Below are positions 1 through 8,653 of a stretch of 64,000 nucleotides of DNA, one piece after another (positions within the stretch are counted from its first letter, which is position 1; each line of letters opens with the position of its first letter). Below the pieces are notes generated by a model. That model was not told the origin of the DNA and did not search any database. It worked only from the letters and a program-made list of their open reading frames with translations. This DNA comes from Polycladidibacter stylochi (GTDB lineage: Bacteria; Pseudomonadota; Alphaproteobacteria; Rhizobiales; Stappiaceae): the NCBI RefSeq assembly GCF_001562055.1, contig NZ_LLWE01000025.1:1-64000 (forward strand). The letters run 5' to 3'. The translations under genes and the position numbers were made by a program.

Positions 1-326
1 CTCTACTGTTTGTTTTGCCAGCTACACTTTAAAAGATCCCTTTCCTCTCGAAGAAGTTTAATTTTCTTGTGCAAACGGGCCAGCTCATTGCTGACATCCT
101 CATGCGGGCCAGACAGCAGATCCTGGTCCCGGAACTCCCGAACCCAACGCTGCAAGCTTGAACGCGCTACACCTAAATCCTCCGCAATTTCTTTAATTCC
201 CCGTCCACTCACCTCAACAAGCCGCACAGCTTCCCGCTTAAACTCTTCTGTATAATTTGGTCGCCCCATGAAGTCCTCCTGATCTTAACTTATCAGAAGT
301 CCCTCCACTTTTCCCCGGCCAGTCCA
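1..326 (-). mobile_element. IS3-family insertion sequence, end containing orfA (rest is outside window)
   Basis: One end of an insertion sequence is visible; the rest lies left of the window. Read on the minus strand, its outer end appears to be at about 326, where TGGACTGGCCGGGG starts, a TGG-type terminal repeat like those of IS2/IS3-like elements. The orfA transposase begins 57 bases further in. The adjacent host reading frame runs straight into these bases, which places the junction. The other terminal repeat and the target duplication cannot be seen, so the exact boundary is inferred. Confidence 0.7.
3..269 (-). CDS. IS3-family transposase OrfA (helix-turn-helix)
   Basis: An 88-residue protein of the IS3/IS911 OrfA type. 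The start MGRPNYTEEFKREAVRLV and the helix-turn-helix around residues 24-45 (IKEIAEDLGVARSSLQRWV) are typical. They are followed by a leucine-rich, basic helix (LARLHKKIKLLREERDLL) that forms the OrfA leucine zipper. In this family OrfA binds the terminal repeats, and a programmed frameshift joins it to the DDE catalytic OrfB. The usual Lys-Lys-Ala ending is replaced by CSWQNKQ and a TAG at 3-5. OrfB would lie off the left edge, so I cannot tell whether the element is complete. The frame 10-255 on the other strand is a shadow. Confidence 0.85.
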   Translation of the reverse strand: MGRPNYTEEFKREAVRLVEVSGRGIKEIAEDLGVARSSLQRWVREFRDQDLLSGPHEDVSNELARLHKKIKLLREERDLLKCSWQNKQ

Positions 327-967
327 CTACCAGTTTGACCATCATGATAAACACCTTCCCCATGGCAGCGCTTAACACCCAAAAGCTTTTGCGGCAAAGG
401 AAGCTTCAAAAAGTAAGGTTTGCCCTCTGAATTTTTCAGAAAATCCGGCCAAATATTAACTTTTGTTTCCCTATCAAGATAAATATTTTCAGACTCGACA
501 GGAGATACAAGCACAACGTGCAATTGCAACTTCACCCCACATTGTTTTGCAAGGTCTCTGATCTTCTTCCATCCTTCAATTTTTTTAGCAATCTGTTTGC
601 GTGACCAGATACCAACCCCCTTTGCCTCGCAAATAATTAACGTTTCATCATAGGCAATCAGTAAATCCGCATCCAACTGATTTCCTTCCACTATCTGCGC
701 AATTCCATCACAGCTATTTTAAAACTCATCCCCTCGCCTCGCGAGATAATTACCTTTCGTCATCCACAGTGCGGCACAAATCCAGTCAAAGTGATAGTCC
801 ATCGCCCACCATGCATTATGTGGCATTGGCGCACTCAAACCAAGTTCTCTATCAATTTCACTTAAAAAATTACGATCCAATTCTGAGAATTTACTAGCGC
901 CAAGAGTTTTATGTAAAAGCCAAAATCGTTCTTTCCGGTTCAGTATCCTAAAATTCTCTACAAACAT
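293..967 (-). pseudogene. PD-(D/E)XK nuclease-like protein, broken by a stop codon and an IS insertion
   Basis: Two open stretches, 719-967 and 293-691, are in the same frame and separated only by a TAA at 719-721 and nine more codons. Read through, they form one protein starting MFVENFRILNRKERFWLL. The second half contains GNQLDADLLIAYDE and then IICEAKG, the D...ExK core of PD-(D/E)XK nuclease-like folds. The TAA sits where the sequence reads E-F-stop-N-S; a single T-to-A change would restore Lys (AAA). The 3' end is cut at about 326 by the insertion sequence, whose first bases encode the last dozen residues before a chance TGA. Substrate and role are unknown. Two independent lesions indicate a dead gene, though stop-codon read-through cannot be excluded. 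Confidence 0.75.
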
Positions 968-1189
968 ATTCCCCGTCCCAATTCAAATTAACAGCTTTCA
1001 AATAACTTAATGACCAATAGTAGCTTCATCTCATTTATTTTATCGCAATGATTAGTTATATTTATATACAAAATAGTATTTTAGAAATATATTTTATGTA
1101 GTTATATAGTAAAAAGACAACTCCCGAGCAGATATCAGATCTTTTAACAGTAATAGCAACGGGAAATTGTGAATAAAAATCTTATATTT

Positions 1190-1705
1190 TTAATTATATT
1201 CTCTAATTTTGCTTTTTATAAGATTTTCCAGTTGCTCAACCAATTGCAATCCCAAAGCATTGGTTTCATCTTTCGCATCTTCATTTACCATTGCTCGAAT
1301 GGCATCAATGTTTTGCCCTATAAGTTCTTTCGGAAAGCTATTGTCTTTTTTTGCATAATATAGGAGCGAGCTTAAATTTCGTGCGGCCCGGCCTATGAGT
1401 GGGTAGCCAAGGGTTTCAGACTGGCCCTTTAAATCATGCACACTACAAAATAGAGCTTCAAAGTTTGCTTCAGTGAAACCTTGGCTCAAAATGGTATCCC
1501 AAGCGGTTACAAGGTCCTTAACTTCTTTTTCCATCCAACCGGAAAACTGTATAGAAAGCTTGCCAACTGCAGCCTCTGCAGCTGCTACCGGGTTGAATTT
1601 TTGCGCTTCAATAGGGCTTAATTGACGAACTTTTTTTGATAAGTCTGAAGGGGGCTTCAGGAGTTCGTATTCTTCACTTTGCGGCAAGCCGTTTTTTACT
1701 GACAT
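1190..1705 (-). CDS. HPt (histidine phosphotransfer) domain protein
   Basis: A 171-residue cytoplasmic protein whose C-terminal half is an HPt four-helix domain. The phospho-accepting histidine is probably H90 in SVHDLKGQSETLGYP, matching the HxxKG signature. The helices after it (RAARNLSSLL) fit the fold. HPt proteins relay phosphate between hybrid histidine kinases and response regulators. The first 80 residues are charged, lack a recognised domain, and contain an alanine-rich stretch. No kinase or receiver gene is adjacent, so its partners are unknown. The ATG at 1703-1705 follows GGAAACCG. Confidence 0.8.
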   Translation of the reverse strand: MSVKNGLPQSEEYELLKPPSDLSKKVRQLSPIEAQKFNPVAAAEAAVGKLSIQFSGWMEKEVKDLVTAWDTILSQGFTEANFEALFCSVHDLKGQSETLGYPLIGRAARNLSSLLYYAKKDNSFPKELIGQNIDAIRAMVNEDAKDETNALGLQLVEQLENLIKSKIREYN

Positions 1706-1837
1706 GAACGGTTTCCAGTTATTCTAACTCTCTTTGTCTTCGGGATTGATATGAACAAAGTGAACATTTCACATTTGTTCAATCTGCCGCACGCTGAACA
1801 ATATTACATTTTTACTAAAATATGTAAATTACAGATG

Positions 1838-2614
1838 TTAGTATTTGAACATTTCTGTAAGGATACGCTCATCCCAATTATGATCGTAATCAAACATCAT
1901 GGTGCATCGCGACGTTGGGTCTTGAAAAGCCTTTATAGTTGCAACCGCTCGAAACTCCTCATGATCGGCAGTTGCGCTAACTGGCCGCTTATCGGCTTCC
2001 AAAACCTCAATAGTCACAGTGGATGTATTGGGCAAAAGCCCGCCACGCCAACGCCTTGGGCGAAATGGGCTGATGGGCGTAAGGGCAAAGAGTGGCGAAT
2101 CCAATGGCAAAATTGGGCCATGTGCTGATAAGTTATAGGCCGTGCTGCCTGCCGGTGTTGCAAGTATAACGCCATCACAAACGAGCTCATCCATTCTCAC
2201 GCGATTGTCGACGGTAATGCGTAGCTTCGCCGCCTGATGTGTTTGGCGTAGAAGCGAGACCTCGTTAATGGCACGTGCTGTGTATGAGCGCCCGATGCTA
2301 TCCGTGGCCTCAAGACACAGGGGGTGGATGCTTCTGGTTTCTGCGTTGTTCAAGCGCTCCAACAGTCCATCTGGACGGTATTCGTTCATTAAAAAGCCGA
2401 TTGAGCCGCGATTCATGCCGTAAATTGGCTTGTTGCTGTTTAGGTGATCATGAAGGCATTTTAACATCATGCCATCGCCACCCAAGGCAATTATGACTTC
2501 GGCCTGTTCGCTTGGGTAATTGCCGTAGAGCGCGGACAACTCTTGTTGGGCACTATCGGCTTCGCCCGTACCGCTGGAGAGAATAGCGAGTTTGGTATAT
2601 TGCGGATTGGGCAA
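1838..2614 (-). CDS. nadK: NAD kinase
   Basis: A 258-residue protein with the hallmarks of the NAD kinase family, which phosphorylates NAD to NADP in the cytoplasm. The GGDGMML motif is at residues 45-51 (catalytic Asp in GGDG), GSIGFLMN follows at 70-77, and NEVS is at 117-120. CDGVILATPAGSTAYN and the late SATADHEEF segment also match. The length is normal for the short alphaproteobacterial form. The gene is monocistronic, between the HPt gene and anmK on the same strand, with about 100 bases on either side. Nothing is abnormal. Confidence 0.95.
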   Translation of the reverse strand: MPNPQYTKLAILSSGTGEADSAQQELSALYGNYPSEQAEVIIALGGDGMMLKCLHDHLNSNKPIYGMNRGSIGFLMNEYRPDGLLERLNNAETRSIHPLCLEATDSIGRSYTARAINEVSLLRQTHQAAKLRITVDNRVRMDELVCDGVILATPAGSTAYNLSAHGPILPLDSPLFALTPISPFRPRRWRGGLLPNTSTVTIEVLEADKRPVSATADHEEFRAVATIKAFQDPTSRCTMMFDYDHNWDERILTEMFKY

Positions 2615-2718
2615 AGGGGGCTCCTGAGACTTAGTGGCTTAACCATTTGAAACATGCTGCTGATTCAGTAGCTATCTTTCGGTTTTAACTCTAAAAAAAA
2701 CTGGAGAGAAAGACAAAA

Positions 2719-3885
2719 TCATTTCCTGCTACTTTTATCCAGTATGATTGATGCGAGTTTACCACCCTGTAAGGGGTATGGAGCACCAGTTGTGAATGGA
2801 AAGCTTATGGGAAGTTTTTGTAGATGACGCACTGCTAGAAAAGCAAAACACTCGGCCTCCACAGCATCGCCACGCCAATCAACATCCTCTGCCAAGTGAA
2901 CAGTGACACCGGCAATATTGGCAATTAATCGCATCATTTCTTTGTTTTTTCGGCCTCCACCACAGGCAATTATTCGCTTTGGATAGTAAGGTAATTGATG
3001 TAGAGCGATTTTTATTGCTTCGGCGATAAACGCGGTCAAGGTCGCAGCACCATCTTCTGTACTAAGACTGTTGACCGCTTCTGTGGTGAAGCTGTTACGA
3101 TCCAATGACTTGGGATAGTTTTGTGTGAAAAAAGGATGCTTGAGATATTGCGCTAAAATATCTTGGTTTACCATTCCTGATCTGGCGTATTCACCATCAC
3201 TATCATATGTTTGAGAGGTATTTCTGGATATCCAGTCATTTATAGGGGCGTTGGCAGGACCACAGTCAAATGCACAAAGGTTTTCATCACCATCCCACCA
3301 GGTAAGATTGGCAACACCGCCTAAATTGAGAATTGCGATGTCTTTTGCCTGCCAGGGTTGTGCCGATGTATCGGTTGAAAGCCTGCGAATAAGCGCACTG
3401 TGATAAATAGGAGCCAGTGGCGCACCTTGGCCCCCCTTGGCAATATCTGCGGCTCTAAAATCGTAAACAACCGGTATACCTGTAAGCTGTGCTAATAGAC
3501 TGCCATCACCCAGTTGACGCGTATCTCCGGCCCTATGGCTGGTAGCTGGGCGATGTAAAACCGTTTGGCCGTGAAAACCAATAGCCTTGACTAGTTCTGG
3601 CTTTATGTCTTCCTGTTTCAAAAAAGAATTGACAGCATTGGCCTGTTCAATTGTTAAGGCCCGCTCAGCCTCTTTAAAAATAGCAGGCTCTTGGCTGGCA
3701 AATTGCCAGCTTTCAGCAGCTTTTAATGCCGCATGAATCAGCTCTGTTGTGCTTTGCGAGTACGGGTGAAGCTTGAATGGGCCATATTCCTCTATCTCGA
3801 CACCATTCGTTTTTATCAGAGCGACATCGATGTTGCCGTCACAGGCTGTGCCAGTCATGAGGCCTAAAGCCCAATAGGAAGTCAT
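2719..3885 (-). CDS. anmK: Anhydro-N-acetylmuramic acid kinase
   Basis: A 388-residue ASKHA-fold kinase that opens and phosphorylates 1,6-anhydro-MurNAc to MurNAc-6-phosphate in cell-wall recycling. Diagnostic segments are GLMTGTACDGNIDVAL at the N terminus (phosphate-binding loop), IGFHGQTVLHRP, GDGSLLAQLTGIPVVYDFR, LNLGGVANLTWW, FDCGPANAPIND and the C-terminal IACGGGRKNKEMM. An upstream ATG at 3897 exists, but ATG 3885 has a GGAG six bases before it and aligns with the family start. No partner recycling genes are nearby. The first loop reads TGTACDG where many homologues have SGTSxDG, a common alphaproteobacterial variant. Confidence 0.93.
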   Translation of the reverse strand: MTSYWALGLMTGTACDGNIDVALIKTNGVEIEEYGPFKLHPYSQSTTELIHAALKAAESWQFASQEPAIFKEAERALTIEQANAVNSFLKQEDIKPELVKAIGFHGQTVLHRPATSHRAGDTRQLGDGSLLAQLTGIPVVYDFRAADIAKGGQGAPLAPIYHSALIRRLSTDTSAQPWQAKDIAILNLGGVANLTWWDGDENLCAFDCGPANAPINDWISRNTSQTYDSDGEYARSGMVNQDILAQYLKHPFFTQNYPKSLDRNSFTTEAVNSLSTEDGAATLTAFIAEAIKIALHQLPYYPKRIIACGGGRKNKEMMRLIANIAGVTVHLAEDVDWRGDAVEAECFAFLAVRHLQKLPISFPFTTGAPYPLQGGKLASIILDKSSRK

Positions 3886-4033
3886 TGTAAGCTCCATAAT
3901 CTCTTATATATGTTAGGCAAAAATAGCAGGATTGTACCACATTCTTTTATGCCTTAAGTGCCTAAGCAGCATGGGAGAAGCTACCTTTATTGGGCTTTCT
4001 TCAATCATTTCTTTTAGATTGGAACAAATAGCT

Positions 4034-4414
4034 ATGAATTACAATTTGAAAATTGCATGCCCGCTCATTGGGCTTCTGTTTGTTTTCGGCACTTCCCCTG
4101 CCGGAGCAGATGCATTGAAAACAGCAACATTAAAACTCTGTGAGAAGTTAAAGCACTGTGTTGCCGTTGAGTTTGAAAAAACACAACCGCTAAGTGAAGA
4201 AATGCGCACTGTTTTAAATGATACAATGAAAGAAGCTTGCGATAGAATTCATGGAGATTATTCAATTGCTTATCAGCAAGAAAGTTTATTAGCACCTGCT
4301 GTTGCCTGTGTGGAATCGATGGCAAAACTCGAATGTGGCGACTTGAAAGGGCGTGATAAACCGAAGACTGAGGAATGTATTGCTTTTGAAAGTGACTATA
4401 ACTCACTGAATTAA
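4034..4414 (+). CDS. Small secreted cysteine-containing protein, unknown function
   Basis: A 126-residue protein I do not recognise. ATG 4034 is preferred because it begins a clear Sec signal peptide (MNYNLKIACPLIGLLFVFG) with a likely cut after PAGA. The mature part is helical and charged, with six cysteines in LCEKLKHC, EACDRI, VACVES, KLECGD and EECIAF. Such spacing suggests disulphides in the periplasm. The gene stands alone: anmK is divergent upstream and the nucleotidyltransferase gene starts 160 bases downstream. The longer frame from 3932 lacks a sensible N terminus. Confidence 0.65.
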   Translation: MNYNLKIACPLIGLLFVFGTSPAGADALKTATLKLCEKLKHCVAVEFEKTQPLSEEMRTVLNDTMKEACDRIHGDYSIAYQQESLLAPAVACVESMAKLECGDLKGRDKPKTEECIAFESDYNSLN

Positions 4415-4576
4415 CATATAATTTTCATGAATATGCATGCAGGCACTTGCATTTTTTGCGTTTTTCTAGAGCTTGTAATAGTAAGTGTGAAGCCATTTAT
4501 ACCATAATATGAGTTGTAGGTGTGCTCTGAGCTTAAATCCGCATTGCTTATTGGAATAACTATTCGTGAGTGGAAG

Positions 4577-5245
4577 ATGCAAAACTTGAATGGGCCGAAT
4601 GCTTATGAAGTGGGAAACCTTCCACGGCTAGCTTTGTTGTTACTTGCAGCTGGGCGTTCTAAACGTATGCAAGGGCAAAACAAAATGTTGCTGCCTATTC
4701 ACCGTGAGCCAATGGTCAAAAGGTGTGCAGAGCGTTTGCTTTCAAGTGGGTTAGGGCCTCTCTACGTCGTTACGGGCCATGAGAGCGAAAAGGTTGAAAA
4801 TGCACTCAGCTCTTTAGAGCTACAAAGAGTTTACAATGAAAACTATCTGGTTGGTCAAGATAATTCAATTTCCTGCGGATTCGAATACCTCAATGCTTTA
4901 GATACCAGAAAGTATGATGGTGTTTTACTAGCGAAGTGCGATATGCCATCACTTGGGATACACCAATATCGGCTTATCGCTGAAGCTTATTTAAAAGCTA
5001 AAGGGCAAAAGCTGATTGTACCCGTACATCAAGGTGTCTCTGCTTATCCGTTGGTTGTTCCTGTGCATTTGATTGGCGCTGTTGCCAACGGCGAGTTGAA
5101 ATTAAGAAAGTTGGTTAAATATGGATCGCCACCTCAATATGAAGCGCAAATAAAGTATATTGATGTAAGTGATCCGGTGTTTACCGAGGATATTGATAGT
5201 CCTGAAGATTATGAGCGCGCCACGGCGTGGCACTCCCAAAGGTAG
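4577..5245 (+). CDS. MobA-like nucleotidyltransferase (molybdenum cofactor type)
   Basis: A 222-residue NTP-transferase of the MobA/MocA type. It starts with LALLLLAAGRSKRMQGQNK, the nucleotide-binding loop (LAAGxSxRMxxxNK), followed by VVTGHESEKV and the metal-binding LLAKCDMPSL. MocA-type members transfer CMP to molybdopterin for xanthine-dehydrogenase-type enzymes. No molybdoenzyme or XdhC gene is in the window, so the substrate is inferred only. The conserved Asp pair of the best-known members appears as a single CDMP. ATG 4577 has GAGTGGAAG just upstream; an earlier ATG at 4520 adds 19 unlikely residues. Confidence 0.75.
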   Translation: MQNLNGPNAYEVGNLPRLALLLLAAGRSKRMQGQNKMLLPIHREPMVKRCAERLLSSGLGPLYVVTGHESEKVENALSSLELQRVYNENYLVGQDNSISCGFEYLNALDTRKYDGVLLAKCDMPSLGIHQYRLIAEAYLKAKGQKLIVPVHQGVSAYPLVVPVHLIGAVANGELKLRKLVKYGSPPQYEAQIKYIDVSDPVFTEDIDSPEDYERATAWHSQR

Positions 5246-5826
5246 ATTAAACTTAACGGCACTTTAGTCAGAACTTAATCCATAGAGTTGGCATATTATT
5301 GCTCAGCCCGGTAATAAAGAACTCGGGCCTACAGCTCGTTGATTAAAGCTATAATAAATAAAAATAATCAATATCAAATCGTCGCATTTCGAATGAGAAT
5401 ATGGCATGCTTTTGGTGTAATCTAATAGATATATTTCCAAATATTCTCTCCTGCGAAAATAATCCACTGATTATTCGCTTATATCGTTGCAATTGGTTAA
5501 CCACCTTTGAGGGTTACACCAAAGGTAGCGTAAGCAATATTCTGCCGCAAATAGTGATTATATCGATTAAATATTCTAATTGTAAGTCATTTTTGATAGG
5601 ATCTCATTTTGCTGCATATTTACTTATATTTGTAGCGGTGAGACATGTAAGTTCACTCGTAAAACTTTAGTGGACACTGGCTTTAGGTCCTGTAAAAAGC
5701 TGCCCCATCTTGTTGGAAGTATGTGCTCATTTTATCTCGTTTTGTTAATTAATGCGCATATATATTTCAAATTCCAAATCTGAGAGTGAAAACACTTTCA
5801 ATTCACACAACCTCGATGGGTTAACA
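5246..5826. other. AT-rich intergenic region, no gene seen
   Basis: About 580 bases between the nucleotidyltransferase and the NSS transporter. A frame at 5401-5670 has no ribosome-binding site or family resemblance and looks like chance. A 7-base inverted repeat, ACCTTTG at 5503-5509 and CAAAGGT at 5520-5526, could be an operator or weak hairpin. The promoter of the transporter gene presumably lies here, but I cannot place it. Confidence 0.5.
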
Positions 5827-7176
5827 ATGCAACGTGAACAATGGGGAAGCCGATTTGGCTTCATTATGGCTGCAGCAGGTTCTGCTGTTGGCTTGGGAAA
5901 TGTCTGGAAGTTTCCATATCTTGCGGGCTCGGAGGGCGGTAGCGCCTTTTTGATTATTTATATCGCTTTTATGGCAACAATTGGCATTGGCCTCATGATG
6001 GCAGAAATCGCTATTGGCCGCAGCTCCCAACTCAACCCTGTTGGTGCATTTCGTAAACTTGGTGGTGCAGCCTGGTCCTGGGCTGGTGGGCTGGGTGTTT
6101 TAACAGCAATCATTATACTTTCATATTATTCAGTTATTGGTGGTTGGACGATCGCCTATTTTGTTGACACCATCACAGGTGCCACATTCGGTGGCAGCGC
6201 CGAGTCACTGGGCAGCCAATTCGGCGCTTTGGTAAGCGATACAACACGTCCGCTTATTTATGACATTATCTTTTTGGGCTTGACCCTTGCTGTGGTCATT
6301 GCTGGTGTGTCTGCTGGTATTGAGAAGGCTGTTAAGGTTTTAATGCCACTGCTATTCTTGATGCTGATTGTGCTGGTTGCGCGTTCGGTAACATTGGATG
6401 GCGCATCTGCGGGTATTGATTTCCTTATGAAGCCCAAATGGGCTGAGGTTGACATGGGTACCGTTAGCGCGGCTTTAGGTCAGGCCTTCTTCTCGCTTTC
6501 CTTAGGGATGGGTGCGCTGATCACCTATGGATCCTACCTTGATAAGAAAACGAATATTCGCAGCTCTGCGGCATGGGTTTGCTTCCTGGATACATTTGTT
6601 GCTGTACTCGCTGGCTTCCTGGTTTTGCCTGCTGTGTTTGCTTTCGGCTTCGATCCAAGTGCCGGACCCGGTTTGACCTTCATCACTCTGCCAGCTGTGT
6701 TTAGTGATATGTGGGGTGGGCAGCTGTTCCAGGCCTTCTTCTTCTTCATGTTGTTTGTGGCGGCCATTACCTCATCTATCTCACTGGTTTCTATCCCTGT
6801 TTCCTACTTTACCGAGCAGTTCCGCATGAGCCGCGTTGGCGCGACGCTCACTGTTGGTGTGATTGTGTTCTTGCTGAGCATTCCTTGTTCCCTATCTCTG
6901 GGTATCTGGAGTGGTCACACATTGTTTGGTTATGGCGTACTGGATTTACTATCCAACACTGTTGACTGGTACTTGTTGCCAATTGGCGGCGTTGCGGTGT
7001 CTGTCCTTGTGGGTTGGGTTGCCTATGACAAGATTGCAGCCGAGCTGACCAACCAGGGTGAGCTGCCATTCCCAATGCTAATTGTGTGGAAGTGGATTAT
7101 GCGCGTGGTAGCGCCTGTTGCAATTGCGTGGGTGCTCATCGGCCCGCTATGGGAGCGCCTTGCAGCGGCTGCTTAA
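5827..7176 (+). CDS. Sodium-dependent transporter, NSS (SNF) family
   Basis: A 449-residue inner-membrane protein of the neurotransmitter:sodium symporter family (LeuT fold). The TM1 signature is clear: FGFIMAAAGSAVGLGNVWKF, then the PYLAG and GGSAFLIIYI segments that line the sodium and substrate sites. About eleven hydrophobic segments follow, as in the bacterial 11-TM subgroup. These carriers import amino acids or related amines with Na+; the exact substrate cannot be read from sequence. ATG 5827 follows GATGGG; the alternative ATG 5752 adds a hydrophilic tail. It is followed by a strong terminator and is monocistronic. Confidence 0.92.
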   Translation: MQREQWGSRFGFIMAAAGSAVGLGNVWKFPYLAGSEGGSAFLIIYIAFMATIGIGLMMAEIAIGRSSQLNPVGAFRKLGGAAWSWAGGLGVLTAIIILSYYSVIGGWTIAYFVDTITGATFGGSAESLGSQFGALVSDTTRPLIYDIIFLGLTLAVVIAGVSAGIEKAVKVLMPLLFLMLIVLVARSVTLDGASAGIDFLMKPKWAEVDMGTVSAALGQAFFSLSLGMGALITYGSYLDKKTNIRSSAAWVCFLDTFVAVLAGFLVLPAVFAFGFDPSAGPGLTFITLPAVFSDMWGGQLFQAFFFFMLFVAAITSSISLVSIPVSYFTEQFRMSRVGATLTVGVIVFLLSIPCSLSLGIWSGHTLFGYGVLDLLSNTVDWYLLPIGGVAVSVLVGWVAYDKIAAELTNQGELPFPMLIVWKWIMRVVAPVAIAWVLIGPLWERLAAAA

Positions 7177-7202
7177 AACATATTAGCAGTATTTGAATTT
7201 AT

Positions 7203-7240
7203 AAGGCCGCGCTCTTTGGTGAGAGCGCGGCCTTATTTAG
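7203..7240 (+). terminator. Rho-independent terminator after the NSS transporter
   Basis: A perfect 13-bp stem, AAGGCCGCGCTCT (7203-7215) with AGAGCGCGGCCTT (7222-7234) and a six-base loop, followed by ATTTAG. It lies 27 bases after the transporter stop. The A/T flanks on both sides may let it also serve the convergent DUF2336 gene. Confidence 0.85.
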
Positions 7241-7308
7241 TTCATATATTGATAATCTAACATACTTTAAGAACTTGAATTTATAAGTGTAAGCTAAAAT
7301 AGCAACAT

Positions 7309-8442
7309 TTACGCCGCTAATAAATCTGCAACTTTGCGCTTTGCACTCTCACGTGAGGTTTCTGTTGCCAAACGCAGCAACAAATCCTGAAGATCACCCA
7401 ACTCGGGAATAAGCAGGTCCCTCTGCTCTTCAAGCAGCTCAGTGACCACAACCCGCGTCTTTTCCCAGTGATCCATCACCAAACAACTTACTTCCTGCCA
7501 AAGCTCTAAACTGCGCTGTAATAAACCACAAACCCGCTCAGGCAGGCATGCTTTTAGCAGTAATGCTTTAACCGCATGGCTGCTAGGATCTTCAAGAATT
7601 TGAGCTATTCGAGTAACTGGTAACTCTGTAAGCCGGGCCAAAGCGCCTTCAAATAAAGGCGCACAGCCACATACTGCAGCGCGTAAAAGCAGCAAACCAT
7701 TCATTTGTCCGCGTGCAACAAGGTGATCAATGAGGGCTTCTAGTTCATGAACATCCGCATTCCAGGCGAGTGATAACGTCGCTTTATCCTGTGCATCTTG
7801 GACGACTTCAATAGAAGAGCGCGAGACACTATCGCCATTCACTAACGGGTGAAACTGCAAGCTCTCGGTATAGCGCTGTATCAGCATATGGCGTTGTGGC
7901 ATTGCCAAGTCTTCGCGATTGTTTAGTACCTCCTGAACCGATCGGCTATCACCAAATCGTTCAATGATACGTTCAAAACTGTGGCTCGTGATAGCAGCAC
8001 GCGCATTTGCAATCAAAACAAGACAAGCATCTTGGCAGCCAACTTCTGCAATCGCAGCAGCAAGGCCAACCTCAATTTCAGCACGCGCTGCAATAGCCAC
8101 CGAACGATCCCGGCCTCCTGAGGCTACAATATCAATAAGCTCAGCCTCATATAGATCCTTGGAAGTGGATAGAATAGGCAGAGCCACACAATCAACATCT
8201 TGAATAAGCGCCCCCAATAAAAAACGGGGCACACCAGAAGCTTCACTTAAAGCCAACGCAATCTCTTCACGAACAGCAACGCATGGGTCCTCAAGAAGAT
8301 AGGTAAGTCCCGCCAGAACAGTTTCATAGGCATCAAAGGACAAGCTTTCAGACTTATAGGCACGCGACAAAATACGCGCTGCTTCAATCCGCCCTTCAAC
8401 GGTGGCACCTCTTGCCCATTGTAGTAGTTGCTCTATGTCCAT
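7309..8442 (-). CDS. DUF2336 domain-containing protein (HEAT-like helical repeats)
   Basis: A 377-residue, alanine/leucine/glutamate-rich helical protein matching the alphaproteobacterial DUF2336 family. Repeated helical pairs are visible: LEDPCVAVREEIALALSEA resembles a HEAT repeat, and more arginine-rich helical units follow. The function is unknown; family members often sit near signalling or cell-surface genes. There is no signal peptide or membrane segment. ATG 8442 is preferred to TTG 8454, which would overlap AGGA too closely. The gene is convergent with the transporter and divergent from nothing adjacent; the next gene upstream is a same-strand lytic transglycosylase 211 bases away. 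Confidence 0.8.
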   Translation of the reverse strand: MDIEQLLQWARGATVEGRIEAARILSRAYKSESLSFDAYETVLAGLTYLLEDPCVAVREEIALALSEASGVPRFLLGALIQDVDCVALPILSTSKDLYEAELIDIVASGGRDRSVAIAARAEIEVGLAAAIAEVGCQDACLVLIANARAAITSHSFERIIERFGDSRSVQEVLNNREDLAMPQRHMLIQRYTESLQFHPLVNGDSVSRSSIEVVQDAQDKATLSLAWNADVHELEALIDHLVARGQMNGLLLLRAAVCGCAPLFEGALARLTELPVTRIAQILEDPSSHAVKALLLKACLPERVCGLLQRSLELWQEVSCLVMDHWEKTRVVVTELLEEQRDLLIPELGDLQDLLLRLATETSRESAKRKVADLLAA

Positions 8443-8653
8443 CCCTAGAATCAATCCTATAAAATACCCAAACGAAATAATATTGGTACACTATTAACGA
8501 TAATTCTTAAGAGATTGTTCAATTCATAACTTGCACATAAAATATTAGTATTATTATTTTAAAACAGCTAGATATAATCCATTACGTCTAATTTCAAACT
8601 CTATTCCAGTAAATTACAACCAAAAAATGAACACTTTTATTCCGCATAGAAGA

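Noticed and set aside
5401-5670. Plus-strand frame of 89 codons upstream of the NSS transporter
   Set aside because: No ribosome-binding site, no family resemblance and AT-rich non-coding composition.
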